Shown here one piece after another: positions 36,251-50,147 of a DNA stretch of 64,000 nt. The notes under the pieces were generated by a model, which did not search any database, had not been told where the DNA came from, and was given only the letters and a program-made list of their open reading frames with translations. A program made the translations under genes and the position numbers. This DNA is from Zhengitettix transpicula (lineage: Eukaryota > Arthropoda > Insecta > Orthoptera > Tetrigidae), in the NCBI GenBank assembly GCA_037074705.1, contig JAYJMR010000029.1, forward strand, positions 186,001 to 250,000. The letters are read 5' to 3'. Position 1 is the stretch's first letter; every line of letters starts with the position of its first letter.

Positions 36251-38940
36251 GAATTCTGATACGTATAAAACTTTTCTAAATATTTTTCTTTATCGGAAAT
36301 AGAAGTAGAGCCATTTTCTTAAAAAGTAATCGTATGATGTGGCTAAAAAGCTCGGAATGTTCGTTTCAAATGTAATTTTGAATAAAATAAAGTATGTTTT
36401 TTTTTATATATCTCTACTGTTTTGCGATGTAATGCGTAATTATGACGATACTCCAAGAATAGAGGTTACAAATAGCCGAATCACAATTTATATGCAGAAT
36501 CTGTACTGTATTAGCGAGATATCTGTAAGATATTTTAACAGTGTACAAGATATCAATATATTTTGAATCACATAAATTTACACGCAACAATACGGTAAAT
36601 ATTTTTGTTATTCATCAGTTAGACGTTGAAAATTATTTTAAATTGTCTCATAAAAATCGTCCTAATGTAGCGAAACTGTTTAAAATTGTTATGAAATCAG
36701 AATTCTGATACGTATAAAACTTTTCGAAATATTTTTCTTTATCGAAAATAGAAGTAGAATCATTTTCCTAAAAAGTAATCGTATGATGTGGCTAAAAAGC
36801 TCGGAATGTTCGTTTCAAATGTAATTTTGAATAAAATAAAGTATGTTTTTTTTAGATATCTCTACAGTTTTGCGATGTAAAGCGTAATTATGACGATACT
36901 CTAAGCCTAGAGGTTACAAATTGCCGAATCGCAATGTATATGCAGAATCTGTACTTTATTAGCGAGATATCTGTTAGATATGTTAACAGTGTACAAGATA
37001 TCAATATATATATAATCACATAATTTTACACAGAACAATACGCTAAATAATTTTGTTATTAATCAGTAAGAAGTTCAAAAATATTTAAAGTTTTCACAAT
37101 AAATTCGTCTTAATGGAATGGAAATGCGTAAATTTTTTATGAAATCAGAAGTCTAATACGAATAAAACTTTTCGAAATATTTCTCTTTTTCAGGATTTGA
37201 AGTAGAGCCATTTTCTTAAAAAGTTTTCGTATGATGTGGCTAAAAAGCTCGTTATGTTCGTTTCAATTGTAATTTTGAATAAAATAAAGTATGTTTTTTT
37301 TATATATCTCTTCTGTTTTGCGATGTAATGCGTAATTTTGACGATACTCCAAGAATAGAGGTTACAAATAGCCGAATCACAATTTATATGCAGAATCTGT
37401 ACTGTATTATCGAGATATCTGTTAGATATTTTAACAGTGTACAAGATATTGATATATTATGAATCACATAAATTTACACGGAACAATACGGTAAATATTT
37501 TTGTTATTCATCAGTTAGACGTTGAAAATTATTTTAAATTGTCTCAAAAAAATCGTCCTAATGATGCGAAACTGTTTAAATTTGTTATGAAATCAGAATT
37601 CTGATACGTATAAAACTTTTCTAAATATTTTTCTTTATCGGAAATAGAAGTAGAGCCATTTTCTTAAAAAGTAATCGTATGATGTGGCTAAAAAGCTCGG
37701 AATGTTCGTTTCAAATGTAATTTTGAATAAAATAAAGTATGTTTTTTTTTATATATCTCTACTGTTTTGCGATGTAATGCGTAATTATGACGATACTCCA
37801 AGAATAGAGGTTACAAATAGCCGAATCACAATTTATATGCAGAATCTGTACTGTATTAGCGAGATATCTGTAAGATATTTTAACAGTGTACAAGATATCA
37901 ATATATTTTGAATCACATAAATTTACACGCAACAATACGGTAAATATTTTTGTTATTCATCAGTTAGACGTTGAAAATTATTTTAAATTGTCTCATAAAA
38001 ATCGTCCTAATGTAGCGAAACTGTTTAAATTTGTTATGAAATCAGAATTCTGATACGTATAAAACTTTTCGAAATATTTTTCTTTATCGGAAATAGAAGT
38101 AGAATCATTTTCTTAAAAAGTAATCGTATGATGTGGCTAAAAAGCTCGGAATGTTCGTTTCAAATGTAATTTTGAATAAAATAAAGTATGTTTTTTTATA
38201 TATATCTCTACTGTTTTGCGATGTAATGCGTAATTATGACGATACTCCAAGAATAGAGGTTACAAATAGCCGAATCGCAATGTATATGCAGAATCTGTAC
38301 TTTATTAGCGAGATATCTGTTAGATATGTTAACAGTGTACAAGATATCAATATATATATAATCACATGAATTTACACAGAACAATACGCTAAATAATTTT
38401 GTTATTGATCAGTAAGAAGTTCAAAAATATTTAAAGTTTTCACAATAAATTCGTCTTAATGGAATGGAAATGCGTAAATTTTTCATGAAATCAGAATTCT
38501 GATACGTATAAAACTTTTCGAAATATTTTTCTTTATCGGAAATAGAAGTAGAGCCATTTTCTTAAAAAGTATTCGTATGATGAGTCTAAAATGCTCGGAA
38601 TGTTCGTTTCAAATGTAATTTTGAATAAAATAAAGTATGTTTTTTTATATATCTCTTCTGTTTTGCGATGTAATGCGTAATTATGACGATACTCCAAGAA
38701 AAGAGGTTACAAATAGCCGAATCACAATTTATATGCAGAATCTGTACTGTATTATCGAGATATCTGTTAGATATTTTAACAGTGTACAAGATATCGATAT
38801 ATTTTGAATCACATAAATTTACACGGAACAATACGGTAAATATTTTTGTTACTTATCAGTTAGACGTTGAAAATTATTTTAAATTGTCTCAAAAAAATCG
38901 TTCTAATGTAGCGAAACTGTTTAAATTTGTTATGAAATCA
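36251..38940 (+). repeat. Six-monomer HOR D-B-C-D-E-F, copy 3 (2690 bp)
   Basis: Monomers start at 36251 (D), 36700 (B), 37148 (C), 37596 (D), 38045 (E) and 38494 (F). It lies in tandem with copy 2 at a period of 2691 bp. Private changes are AAATTGCCG in B and TTTTTCATGAAATC at the end of E. Its F has ATATCGATAT and GTTACTTATCAG, so the distal half of F comes from a different lineage than in copy 2. Confidence 0.92.
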
Positions 38941-41181
38941 GAATTCTGATACGTATAAAACTTTTCGAAATATTTTTCTTTATCGGAAATAGAAGTAGAG
39001 CCATTTTCTTAAAAAGTATTCGTATGATGTGTCTAAAAAGCTCGGAATGTTCGTTTCAAATGTAATTTTGAATAAAATAAAGTATGTTTTTTTTATATAT
39101 CTCTACAGTTTTGCGATGTAAAGCGTAATTATGACGATACTCTAAGCCTAGAGGTTACAAATAGCCGAATCGCAATGTATATGCAGAATCTGTACTTTAT
39201 TAGCGAGATATCTGTTAGATATGTTAACAGTGTACAAGATATCAATATATATATAATCACATGAATTTACACAGAACAATACGCTAAATAATTTTGTTAT
39301 TGATCAGTAAGAAGTTCAAAAATATTTAAAGTTTTCACAATAAATTCGTCTTAATGGAATGGAAATGCGTAAATTTTTTATGAAATCAGAAGTCTAATAC
39401 GAATAAAACTTTTCGAAATATTTCTCTTTTTCAGGATTAGAAGTGGAGCCATTTTCTTAAAAATTATTTGTATGATGTGGCTAAAAAGCTCCGAATGTTC
39501 GTTTCAAATGTAATTTTGAATAAAATAAAGTATGTTTTTTTTTATATATCTCTACTGTTTTGCGATGTAATGCGTAATTATGACGATACTCCAAGAATAG
39601 AGGTTACAAATAGCCGAATCACAATTTATATGCAGAATCTGTACTGTATTAGCGAGATATCTGTAAGATATTTTAACAGTGTACAAGATATCAATATATT
39701 TTGAATCACATAAATTTACACGCAACAATACGGTAAATATTTTTGTTATTCATCAGTTAGACGTTGAAAATTATTTTAAATTGTCTCATAAAAATCGTCC
39801 TAATGTAGCGAAACTGTTTAAATTTGTTATGAAATCAGAATTCTGATACGTATAAAACTTTTCGAAATATTTTTCTTTATCGGAAATAGAAGTAGAGCCA
39901 TTTTCTTAAAAAGTATTCGTATGATGAGTCTAAAATGCTCGGAATGTTCGTTTCAAATGTAATTTTGAATAAAATAAAGTATGTTTTTTTATATATCTCT
40001 TCTGTTTTGCGATGTAATGCGTAATTATGACGATACTCCAAGAAAAGAGGTTACAAATAGCCGAATCACAATTTATATGCAGAATCTGTACTGTATTATC
40101 GAGATATCTGTTAGATATTTTAACAGTGTACAAGATATCGATATATTTTGAATCACATAAATTTACACGGAACAATACGGTAAATATTTTTGTTACTTAT
40201 CAGTTAGACGTTGAAAATTATTTTAAATTGTCTCAAAAAAATCGTTCTAATGTAGCGAAACTGTTTAAATTTGTTATGAAATCAGAATTCTGATACGTAT
40301 AAAACTTTTCGAAATATTTTTCTTTATCGGAAATAGAAGTAGAGCCATTTTCTTAAAAAGTATTCGTATGATGTGTCTAAAAAGCTCGGAATGTTTGTTT
40401 CAAATGTAATTTTGAATAAAATAAAGTATGTTTTTTTTATATATCTCTACAGTTTTGCGATGTAAAGCGTAATTATGACGATACTCTAAGCCTAGAGGTT
40501 ACAAATAGCCGAATCGCAATGTATATGCAGAATCTGTACTTTATTAGCGAGATATCTGTTAGATATGTTAACAGTGTACAAGATATCAATATATATATAA
40601 TCACATGAATTTACACAGAACAATACGCTAAATAATTTTGTTATTGATCAGTAAGAAGTTCAAAAATATTTAAAGTTTTCACAATAAATTCGTCTTAATG
40701 GAATGGAAATGCGTAAATTTTTTATGAAATCAGAAGTCTAATACGAATAAAACTTTTCGAAATATTTCTCTTTTTCAGGATTAGAAGTGGAGCCATTTTC
40801 TTAAAAATTATTTGTATGATGTGGCTAAAAAGCTCGGAATGTTCGTTTCAAATGTAATTTTGAATAAAATAAAGTATGTTTTTTTATATATATCTCTACT
40901 GTTTTGCGATGTAATGCGTAATTATGACGATACTCCAAGAATAGAGGTTACAATTAGCCGAATCACAATTTATATGCAGAATCTGTACTGTATTAGCGAG
41001 ATATCTGTAAGATATTTTAACAGTGTACAAGATATCAATATATTTTGAATCACATAAATTTACACGTTACAATACGGTAAATATTTTTGTTATTCATCAG
41101 TTAGACGTTGAAAATTATTTTAAATTGTCTCAAAAAAATCGTCCTAATGTAGCGAAACTGTTTAAATTTGTTATGAAATCA
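38941..41181 (+). repeat. F-B''-C/D trimer HOR region (1344-bp period)
   Basis: With the F at 38494, the order is F (38494), B'' (38941), G/D hybrid (39389), F (39838), B'' (40285) and C/D hybrid (40733), and 38494, 39838 and 41182 are each 1344 bp apart. B'' has GATGTGTCTAAAAAGCTCGG in front and a B back with TTTATATATCTCTACAG and GATGTAAAGCG. The monomer at 39389 is G up to AGCTCCGAATG and D from ATCTCTACTG onward. The monomer at 40733 ends with CACGTTAC. Confidence 0.88.
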
Positions 41182-41629
41182 GAATTCTGATACGTATAAA
41201 ACTTTTCGAAATATTTTTCTTTATCGGAAATAGAAGTAGAATCATTTTCTTAAAAAGTAATCGTATGATGTGGCTAAAAAGCTCGTTATGTTCGTTTCAA
41301 TTGTAATTTTGAATAAAATAAAGTATGTTTTTTTTATATATCTCTTCTGTTTTGCGATGTAATGCGTAATTATGACGATACTCCAAGAATAGAGGTTACA
41401 AATAGCCGAATCACAATTTATATGCAGAATCTGTACTGTATTAGCGAGATATCTGTAAGATATTTTAACAGTGTACAAGATATCAATATATTTTGAATCA
41501 CATAAATTTACACGCAACAATACGGTAAATATTTTTGTTATTCATCAGTTAGACGTTGAAAATTATTTTAAATTGTCTCAAAAAAATCGTCCTAATGATT
41601 CGAAACTGTTTAAATTTGTTATGAAATCA
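41182..41629 (+). repeat. Single C/D hybrid monomer at a block boundary
   Basis: It opens with E-like AGAATCATT, continues with C markers (AAGCTCGTTATG, CAATTGTAATT) and ends D-like (ATCTGTAAGATATT, CACGCAAC) with AATGATTCGAAAC. Three lineages contribute to one 448-bp monomer at the border between two trimer blocks. Confidence 0.82.
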
Positions 41630-44319
41630 GAATTCTGATACGTATAAAACTTTTCTAAATATTTTTCTTTATCGGAAATAGAAGTAGAGCCATTTTCTTA
41701 AAAAGTAATCGTATGATGTGGCTAAAAAGCTCGGAATGTTCGTTTCAAATGTAATTTTGAATAAAATAAAGTATGTTTTTTTTTATATATCTCTACTGTT
41801 TTGCGATGTAATGCGTAATTATGACGATACTCCAAGAATAGAGGTTACAAATAGCCGAATCACAATTTATATGCAGAATCTGTACTGTATTAGCGAGATA
41901 TCTGTAAGATATTTTAACAGTGTACAAGATATCAATATATTTTGAATCACATAAATTTACACGCAACAATACGGTAAATATTTTTGTTATTCATCAGTTA
42001 GACGTTGAAAATTATTTTAAATTGTCTCAAAAAAATCGTCCTAATGTAGCGAAACTGTTTAAAATTGTTATGAAATCAGAATTCTGATACGTATAAAACT
42101 TTTCGAAATATTTTTTTTTATCGAAAATAGAAGTAGAATCATTTTCCTAATAAATAATCGTATGATGTGGCTAAAAAGCTCGGAATGTTCGTTTCAAATG
42201 TAATTTTGAATAAAATAAAGTATGTTTTTTTTAGATATCTCTACAGTTTTGCGATGTAAAGCGTAATTATGACGATACTCTAAGCCTAGAGGTTACAAAT
42301 AGCCGAATCGCAATGTATATGCAGAATCTGTACTTTATTAGCGAGATATCTGTTAGATATGTTAACAGTGTACAAGATATCAATATATATATAATCACAT
42401 AAATTTACACAGAACAATACGCTAAATAATTTTGTTATTGATCAGTAAGAAGTTCAAAAATATTTAAAGTTTTCACAATAAATTCGTCTTAATGGAATGG
42501 AAATGCGTAAATTTTTTATGAAATCAGAAGTCTAATACGAATAAAACTTTTCGAAATATTTCTCTTTTTCAGGATTTGAAGTAGAGCCATTTTCTTAAAA
42601 AGTATTCGTATGATGTGGCTAAAAAGCTCGTTATGTTTGTTTCAATTGTAATTTTGAATAAAATAAAGTATGTTTTTTTTATATATCTCTTCTGTTTTGC
42701 GATGTAATGCGTAATTTTGACGATACTCCAAGAATAGAGGTTACAAATAGCCGAATCACAATTTATATGCAGAATCTGTACTGTATTATCGAGATATCTG
42801 TTAGATATTTTAACAGTGTACAAGATATTGATATATTTTGAATCTTATAAATTAACACGGAACAATACGGTAAATATTTTTTTTATTCATCAGTTAGACG
42901 TTGAAAATTATTTTAAATTGTCTCAAAAAAATCGTCCTAATGATGCGAAACTGTTTAAATTTGTTATGAAATCAGAATTCTGATACGTATAAAACTTTTC
43001 GAAATATTTTTCTTTATCGGAAATAGAAGTAGAGCCATTTTCTTAAAAAGTAATCGTATGATGTGGCTAAAAAGCTCGGAATGTTCGTTTCAAATGTAAT
43101 TTTGAATAAAATAAAGTATGTTTTTTTTTATATATCTCTACTGTTTTGCGATGTAATGCGTAATTATGACGATACTCCAAGAATAGAGGTTACAAATAGC
43201 CGAATCACAATTTATATGCAGAATCTGTACTGTATTAGCGAGATATCTGTAAGATATTTTAACAGTGTACAAGATATCAATATATTTTGAATCACATAAA
43301 TTTACACGCAACAATACGGTAAATATTTTTGTTATTCATCAGTTAGACGTTGAAAATTATTTTAAATTGTCTCAAAAAAATCGTCCTAATGTAGCGAAAC
43401 TGTTTAAAATTGTTATGAAATCAGAATTCTGATACGTATAAAACTTTTCGAAATATTTTTTTTTATCGAAAATAGAAGTAGAATCATTTTCCTAAAAAGT
43501 AATCGTATGATGTGGCTAAAAAGCTCGGAATGTTCGTTTCAAATGTAATTTTGAATAAAATAAAGTATGTTTTTTTTAGATATCTCTACAGTTTTGCGAT
43601 GTAAAGCGTAATTATGACGATACTCTAAGCCTAGAGGTTACAAATAGCCGAATTGCAATGTATATGCAGAATCTGTACTTTATTAGCGAGATATCTGTTA
43701 GATATGTTAACAGTGTACAAGATATCAATATATATATAATCACATAAATTTACACAGAACAATACGCTAAATAATTTTGTTATTGATCAGTAAGAAGTTC
43801 AAAAATATTTAAAGTTTTCACAATAAATTCGTCTTAATGGAATGGAAATGCGTAATTTTTTTATGAAATCAGAAGTCTAATACGAATAAAACTTTTCGAA
43901 ATATTTCTCTTTTTCAGGATTTGAAGTAGAGCCATTTTCTTAAAAAGTATTCGTATGATGTGGCTAAAAAGCTCGTTATGTTTGTTTCAATTGTAATTTT
44001 GAATAAAATAAAGTATGTTTTTTTTATATATCTCTTCTGTTTTGCGATGTAATGCGTAATTTTGACGATACTCCAAGAATAGAGGTTACAAATAGCCGAA
44101 TCACAATTTATATGCAGAATCTGTACTGTATTATCGAGATATCTGTTAGATATTTTAACAGTGTACAAGATATTGATATATTTTGAATCTTATAAATTAA
44201 CACGGAACAATACGGTAAATATTTTTGTTATTCATCAGTTAGACGTTGAAAATTATTTTAAATTGTCTCAAAAAAATCGTCCTAATGATGCGAAACTGTT
44301 TAAATTTGTTATGAAATCA
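41630..44319 (+). repeat. D-B-C trimer HOR, two copies (1345 bp)
   Basis: Units are 41630-42974 and 42975-44319, with D at 41630 and 42975, B at 42079 and 43424, and C at 42527 and 43872. Shared private changes are ATATTTTTTTTTATCG in B and GAATCTTATAAATTAACAC in C, not seen elsewhere. The second D has CTTTTCGAAATA where the first has CTTTTCTAAATA. Confidence 0.93.
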
Positions 44320-44768
44320 GAATTCTGATACGTATAAAACTTTTCGAAATATTTTTCTTTATCGGAAATAGAAGTAGAGCCATTTTCTTAAAAAGTAATC
44401 GTATGATGTGGCTAAAAAGTTTGGAATGTTCGTTTCAAATGTAATTTTGAATAAAATAAAGTATGTTTTTTTTTATATATCTCTACTGTTTTGCGATGTA
44501 ATGCGTAATTATGACGATACTCCAAGAATAGAGGTTACAAATAGCCGAATCACAATTTATATGCAGAATCTGTACTGCATTAGCGAGATATCTGTAAGAT
44601 ATTTTAACAGTGTACAAGATATCAATATATTTTGAATCACATAAATTTACACGCAACAATACGGTAAATATTTTTGTTATTCATCAGTTAGACGTTGAAA
44701 ATTATTTTAAATTGTCGCATAAAAATCGTCCTAATGTAGCGAAACTGTTTAAATTTGTTATGAAATCA
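44320..44768 (+). repeat. Single D monomer linking trimer and dimer blocks
   Basis: It is a D monomer (ATCTGTAAGATATT, CACGCAAC) with private AAAAGTTTGG, GTACTGCATTAG and ATTGTCGCAT. It continues the D-B-C phase from the left, but the next monomer is E. Confidence 0.87.
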
Positions 44769-47459
44769 GAATTCTGATACGTATAAAACTTTTCGAAATA
44801 TTTTTCTTTATCGGAAATAGAAGTAGAATCATTTTCTTAAAAAGTAATCGTATGATGTGGCTAAAAAGCTCGGAATGTTCGTTTCAAATGTAATTTTGAA
44901 TAAAATAAAGTATGTTTTTTTATATATATCTCTACTGTTTTGCGATGTAATGCGTAATTATGACGATACTCCAAGAATAGAGGTTACAAATAGCCGAATC
45001 GCAATGTATATGCAGAATCTGTACTTTATTAGCGAGATATCTGTTAGATATGTTAACAGTGTACAAGATATCAATATATATATAATCACATGAATTTACA
45101 CAGAACAATACGCTAAATAATTTTGTTATTGATCAGTAAGAAGTTCAAAAATATTTAAAGTTTTCACAATAAATTCGTCTTAATGGAATGGAAATGCGTA
45201 AATTTTTTATGAAATCAGAAGTCTAATACGAATAAAACTTTTCGAAATATTTCTCTTTTTCAGGATTAGAAGTGGAGCCATTTTCTTAAAAATTATTTGT
45301 ATGATGTGGCTAAAAAGCTCCGAATGTTCGTTTCAAATGTAATTTTGAATAAAATAAAGTATGTTTTTTTTATATATCTCTTCTGTTTTGCGATGTAATG
45401 CGTAATTATGACGATACTCCAAGAAAAGAGGTTACAAATAGCCGAATCACAATTTATATGCAGAATCTGTACTGTATTATCGAGATATCTGTTAGATATT
45501 TTAACAGTGTACAAGATATCGATATATTTTGAATCACATAAATTTACACGGAACAATACGGTAAATATTTTTGTTATTCATCAGTTAGACGTTGAAAATT
45601 ATTTTAAATTGTCTCAAAAAAATCGTCCTAATGTAGCGAAATTGTTTAAAATTGTTATGAAATCAGAATTCTGATACGTATAAAACTTTTCGAAATATTT
45701 TTCTTTATCGGAAATAGAAGTAGAATCATTTTCTTAAAAAGTAATCGTATGATGTGGCTAAAAAGCTCGGAATGTTCGTTTCAAATGTAATTTTGAATAA
45801 AATAAAGTATGTTTTTTTATATATATCTCTACTGTTTTGCGATGTAATGCGTAATTATGACGATACTCCAAGAATAGAGGTTACAAATAGCCGAATCGCA
45901 ATGTATATGCAGAATCTGTACTTTATTAGCGAGATATCTGTTAGATATGTTAACAGTGTACAAGATATCAATATATATATAATCACATGAATTTACACAG
46001 AACAATACGCTAAATAATTTTGTTATTGATCAGTAAGAAGTTCAAAAATATTTAAAGTTTTCACAATAAATTCGTCTTAATGGAATGGAAATAAGTAAAT
46101 TTTTTATGAAATCAGAAGTCTAATACGAATAAAACTTTTCGAAATATTTCTCTTTTTCAGGATTAGAAGTGGAGCCATTTTCTTAAAAATTATTTGTATG
46201 ATGTGGCTAAAAAGCTCCGAATGTTCGTTTCAAATGTAATTTTGAATAAAATAAAGTATGTTTTTTTTATATATCTCTTCTGTTTTGCGATGTAATGCGT
46301 AATTATGACGATACTCCAAGAAAAGAGGTTACAAATAGCCGAATCACAATTTATATGCAGAATCTGTACTGTATTATCGAGATATCTGTTAGATATTTTA
46401 ACAGTGTACAAGATATCGATATATTTTGAATCACATAAATTTACACGGAACAATACGGTAAATATTTTTGTTATTCATCAGTTAGACGTTGAAAATTATT
46501 TTAAATTGTCTCAAAAAAATCGTCCTAATGTAGCGAAATTGATTAAAATTGTTATGAAATCAGAATTCTGATACGTATAAAACTTTTCGAAATATTTTTC
46601 TTTATCGAAAATAGAAGTAGAATCATTTTCTTAAAAAGTAATCGTATGATGTGGCTAAAAAGCTCGGAATGTTCGTTTCAAATGTAATTTTGAATAAAAT
46701 AAAGTATGTTTTTTTTTATATATCTCTACTGTTTTGCGATGTAATGCGTAATTATGACGATACTCCAAGAATAGAGGTTACAAATAGCCGAATCACAATT
46801 TATATGCAGAATCTGTACTTTATTAGCGAGATATCTGTTAGATATGTTAACAGTGTACAAGATATCAATATATATATAATCACATAAATTTACACAGAAC
46901 AATACGCTAAATAATTTTGTTATTGATCAGTAAGAAGTTCAAAAATATTTAAAGTTTTCACAATAAATTCGTCTTAATGGAATGGAAATGCGTAAATTTT
47001 TTATGAAATCAGAAGTCTAATACGAATAAAACTTTTCGAAATATTTCTCTTTTTCAGGATTAGAAGTGGAGCCATTTTCTTAAAAATTATTTGTATGATG
47101 TGACTAAAAAGCTCCGAATGTTCGTTTTAAATGTAATTTTGAATAAAATAAAGTATGTTTTTTTTATATATCTCTTCTGTTTTGCGATGTAATGCGTAAT
47201 TATGACGATACTCCAAGAAAAGAGGTTACAAATAGCCGAATCACAATTTATATGCAGAATCTGTACTGTATTATCGAGATATCTGTTAGATATTTTAACA
47301 GTGTACAAGATATCGATATATTTTGAATCACATAAATTTACACGGAACAATACGGTAAATATTTTTGTTATTCATCAGTTAGACGTTGAAAATTATTTTA
47401 AATTGTCTCAAAAAAATCGTCCTAATGATGCGAAACTGTTTAAATTTGTTATGAAATCA
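44769..47459 (+). repeat. E-G dimer HOR, three copies (897 bp)
   Basis: E starts at 44769, 45666 and 46563; G starts at 45218, 46115 and 47012. The three dimers are each 897 bp. G carries AGAAGTGGAGCC and AGCTCCGAATG. The first two G share GCGAAATTG near their ends. The third dimer is more diverged: its E has TTATCGAAAATAG and AATCACAATT, and its G ends in AATGATGCGAAAC. Confidence 0.94.
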
Positions 47460-50147
47460 GAATTCTGATACGTATAAAACTTTTCTAAATATTTTTCTTT
47501 ATCGGAAATAGAAGTAGAGCCATTTTCTTAAAAAGTAATCGTATGATGTGGCTAAAAAGCTCGGAATGTTCGTTCAAATGTAATTTTGAATAAAATAAAG
47601 TATGTTTTTTTTTATATATCTCTACTGTTTTGCGATGTAATGCGTAATTATGACGATACTACAAGAATAGAGGTTACAAATAGCCGAATCACAATTTATA
47701 TGCAGAATCTGTACTGTATTAGCGAGATATCTGTAAGATATTTTAACAGTGTACAAGATATCAATATATTTTGAATCACATAAATTTACACGCAACAATA
47801 CGGTAAATATTTTTGTTATTCATCAGTTAGACGTTGAAAATTATTTTAAATTGTCTCATAAAAATCGTCCTAATGTAGCGAAACTGTTTAAATTTGTTAT
47901 GAAATCAGAATTCTGATACGTATAAAACTTTTCGAAATATTTTTCTTTATCGGAAATAGAAGTGGAGCCATTTTCTTAAAAAGTATTCGTATGATGAGTC
48001 TAAAATGCTCGGAATGTTCGTTTCAAATGTAATTTTGAATAAAATAAAGTATGTTTTTTTATATATCTCTTCTGTTTTGCGATGTAATGCGTAATTATGA
48101 CGATACTCCAAGAAAAGAGGTTACAAATAGCCGAATCACAATTTATATGCAGAATCTGTACTGTATTATCGAGAAATCTGTTAGATATTTTAACAGTGTA
48201 CAAGATATCGATATATTTTGATTCACATAAATTTACACGGAACAATACGGTAAATATTTTTGTTATTCATCAGTTAGACGTTGAAAATTATTTTAAATTG
48301 TCTCAAAAAAATCGTCCTAATGTAGCGAAACTGTTTAAATTTGTTATGAAATCAGAATTCTGATACGTATAAAACTTTTCGAAATATTTTTCTTTATCGG
48401 AAATAGAAGTAGAATCATTTTCTTAAAAAGTAATCGTATGATGTGGCTAAAAAGCTCGGAATGTTCGTTTCAAATGTAATTTTGAATAAAATAAAGTATG
48501 TTTTTTATATATATCTCTACTGTTTTGCGATGTAATGCGTAATTATGACGATACTCCATGAATAGAGGTTACAATTAGCCGAATCACAATTTATATGCAG
48601 AATCTGTACTGTATTAGCGAGATATCTGTAAGATATTTTAACAGTGTACAAGATATCAATATATTTTGAATCACATAAATTTACACGTTACAATACGGTA
48701 AATATTTTTGTTATTCGTCAGTTAGACGTTGAAATTTATTTTAAATTGTCTCAAAAAAATCTTCCTAATGTAGCGAAACTGTTTAAATTTGTTATGAAAT
48801 CAGAATTCTGATACGTATAAAACTTTTCGAAATATTTTTCTTTATCGGAAATAGAAGTAGAATCATTTTCTTAAAAAGTAATCGTATGATGTGGCTAAAA
48901 AGCTCGGAATGTTCGTTTCAAATGTAATTTTGAATAAAATAAAGTATGTTTTTTTTTATATATCACTACTGTTTTGCGATGTAATGCGTAATTATGACGA
49001 TACTCCAAGAATAGAGGTTACAAATAGCCGAATCACAATTTATATGCAGAATCTGTACTGTATTATCGAGATATCTGTTAGATATTTTAACAGTGTACAA
49101 GATATCGATATATTTTGAATCACATAAATTTACACGGAACAATACGGTAAATATTTTTGTTACTTATCAGTTAGACGTTGAAAATTATTTTAAATTGTCT
49201 CAAAAAAATCGTTCTAATGTAGCGAAACTGTTTAAATTTGTTATGAAATCAGAATTCTGATACGTATAAAACTTTTCGAAATATTTTTCTTTATCGGAAA
49301 TAGAAGTAGAGCCATTTTCTTAAAAAGTATTCGTATGATGTGTCTAAAAAGCTCGGAATGTTTGTTTCAAATGATTTTTGAATAAAATAAAGTATGTTTT
49401 TTTTATATATCTGTACAGTTTTGCGATGTAAAGCGTAGTTATGACGATACTCTAAGCCTAGAGGTTACAAATAGCCGAATCGCAATGTATATGCAGAATC
49501 TGTACTTTATTAGCGAGATATCTGTTAGATATGTTAACAGTGTACAAGATATCAATATATATATAATCACATGAATTTACACAGAACAATACGCTAAATA
49601 ATTTTGTTATTGATCAGTAAGAAGTTCAAAAATATTTAAAGTTTTCACAATAAATTCGTCTTAATGGAATGGAAATGCGTAAATTTTTTATGAAATCAGA
49701 AGTCTAATACGAATAAAACTTTTCGAAATATTTCTCTTTTTCAGGATTAGAAGTGGAGCCATTTTCTTAAAAATTATTTGTATGATGTGGCTAAAAAGCT
49801 CCGAATGTTCGTTTCAAATGTAATTTTGAATAAAATAAAGTATGTTTTTTTTTATATATCTCTTCTGTTTTGCGATGTAATGCGTAATTATGACGATACT
49901 CCAAGAAAAGAGGTTACAAATAGCCGAATCACAATTTATATGCAGAATCTGTACTGTATTATCGAGATATCTGTTAGATATTTTAACAGTGTACAAGATA
50001 TCGATATATTTTGAATCACATAAATTTACACGGAACAATACGGTAAATATTTTTGTTATTCATCAGTTAGACGTTGAAAATTATTTTTAATTGTCTCAAA
50101 AAAATCGTCCTAATGATGCGAAACTGTTTAAATTTGTTATGAAATCA
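47460..50147 (+). repeat. Six-monomer HOR D-F-H-I-B''-G', copy 1 (2688 bp)
   Basis: Monomers start at 47460 (D), 47908 (F), 48355 (H), 48803 (I), 49252 (B'') and 49699 (G'). H is marked by ACTCCATGAATAGAGG, ACAATTAGCC and CACGTTAC. I is marked by ATATCACTACTG and GTTACTTATCAG. Small indels occur, such as a lost T in GTTCAAATG (about 47573) and AAATGATTTTTG (about 49370). This unit differs in composition from the six-monomer HOR at 29975-38940. Confidence 0.92.
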
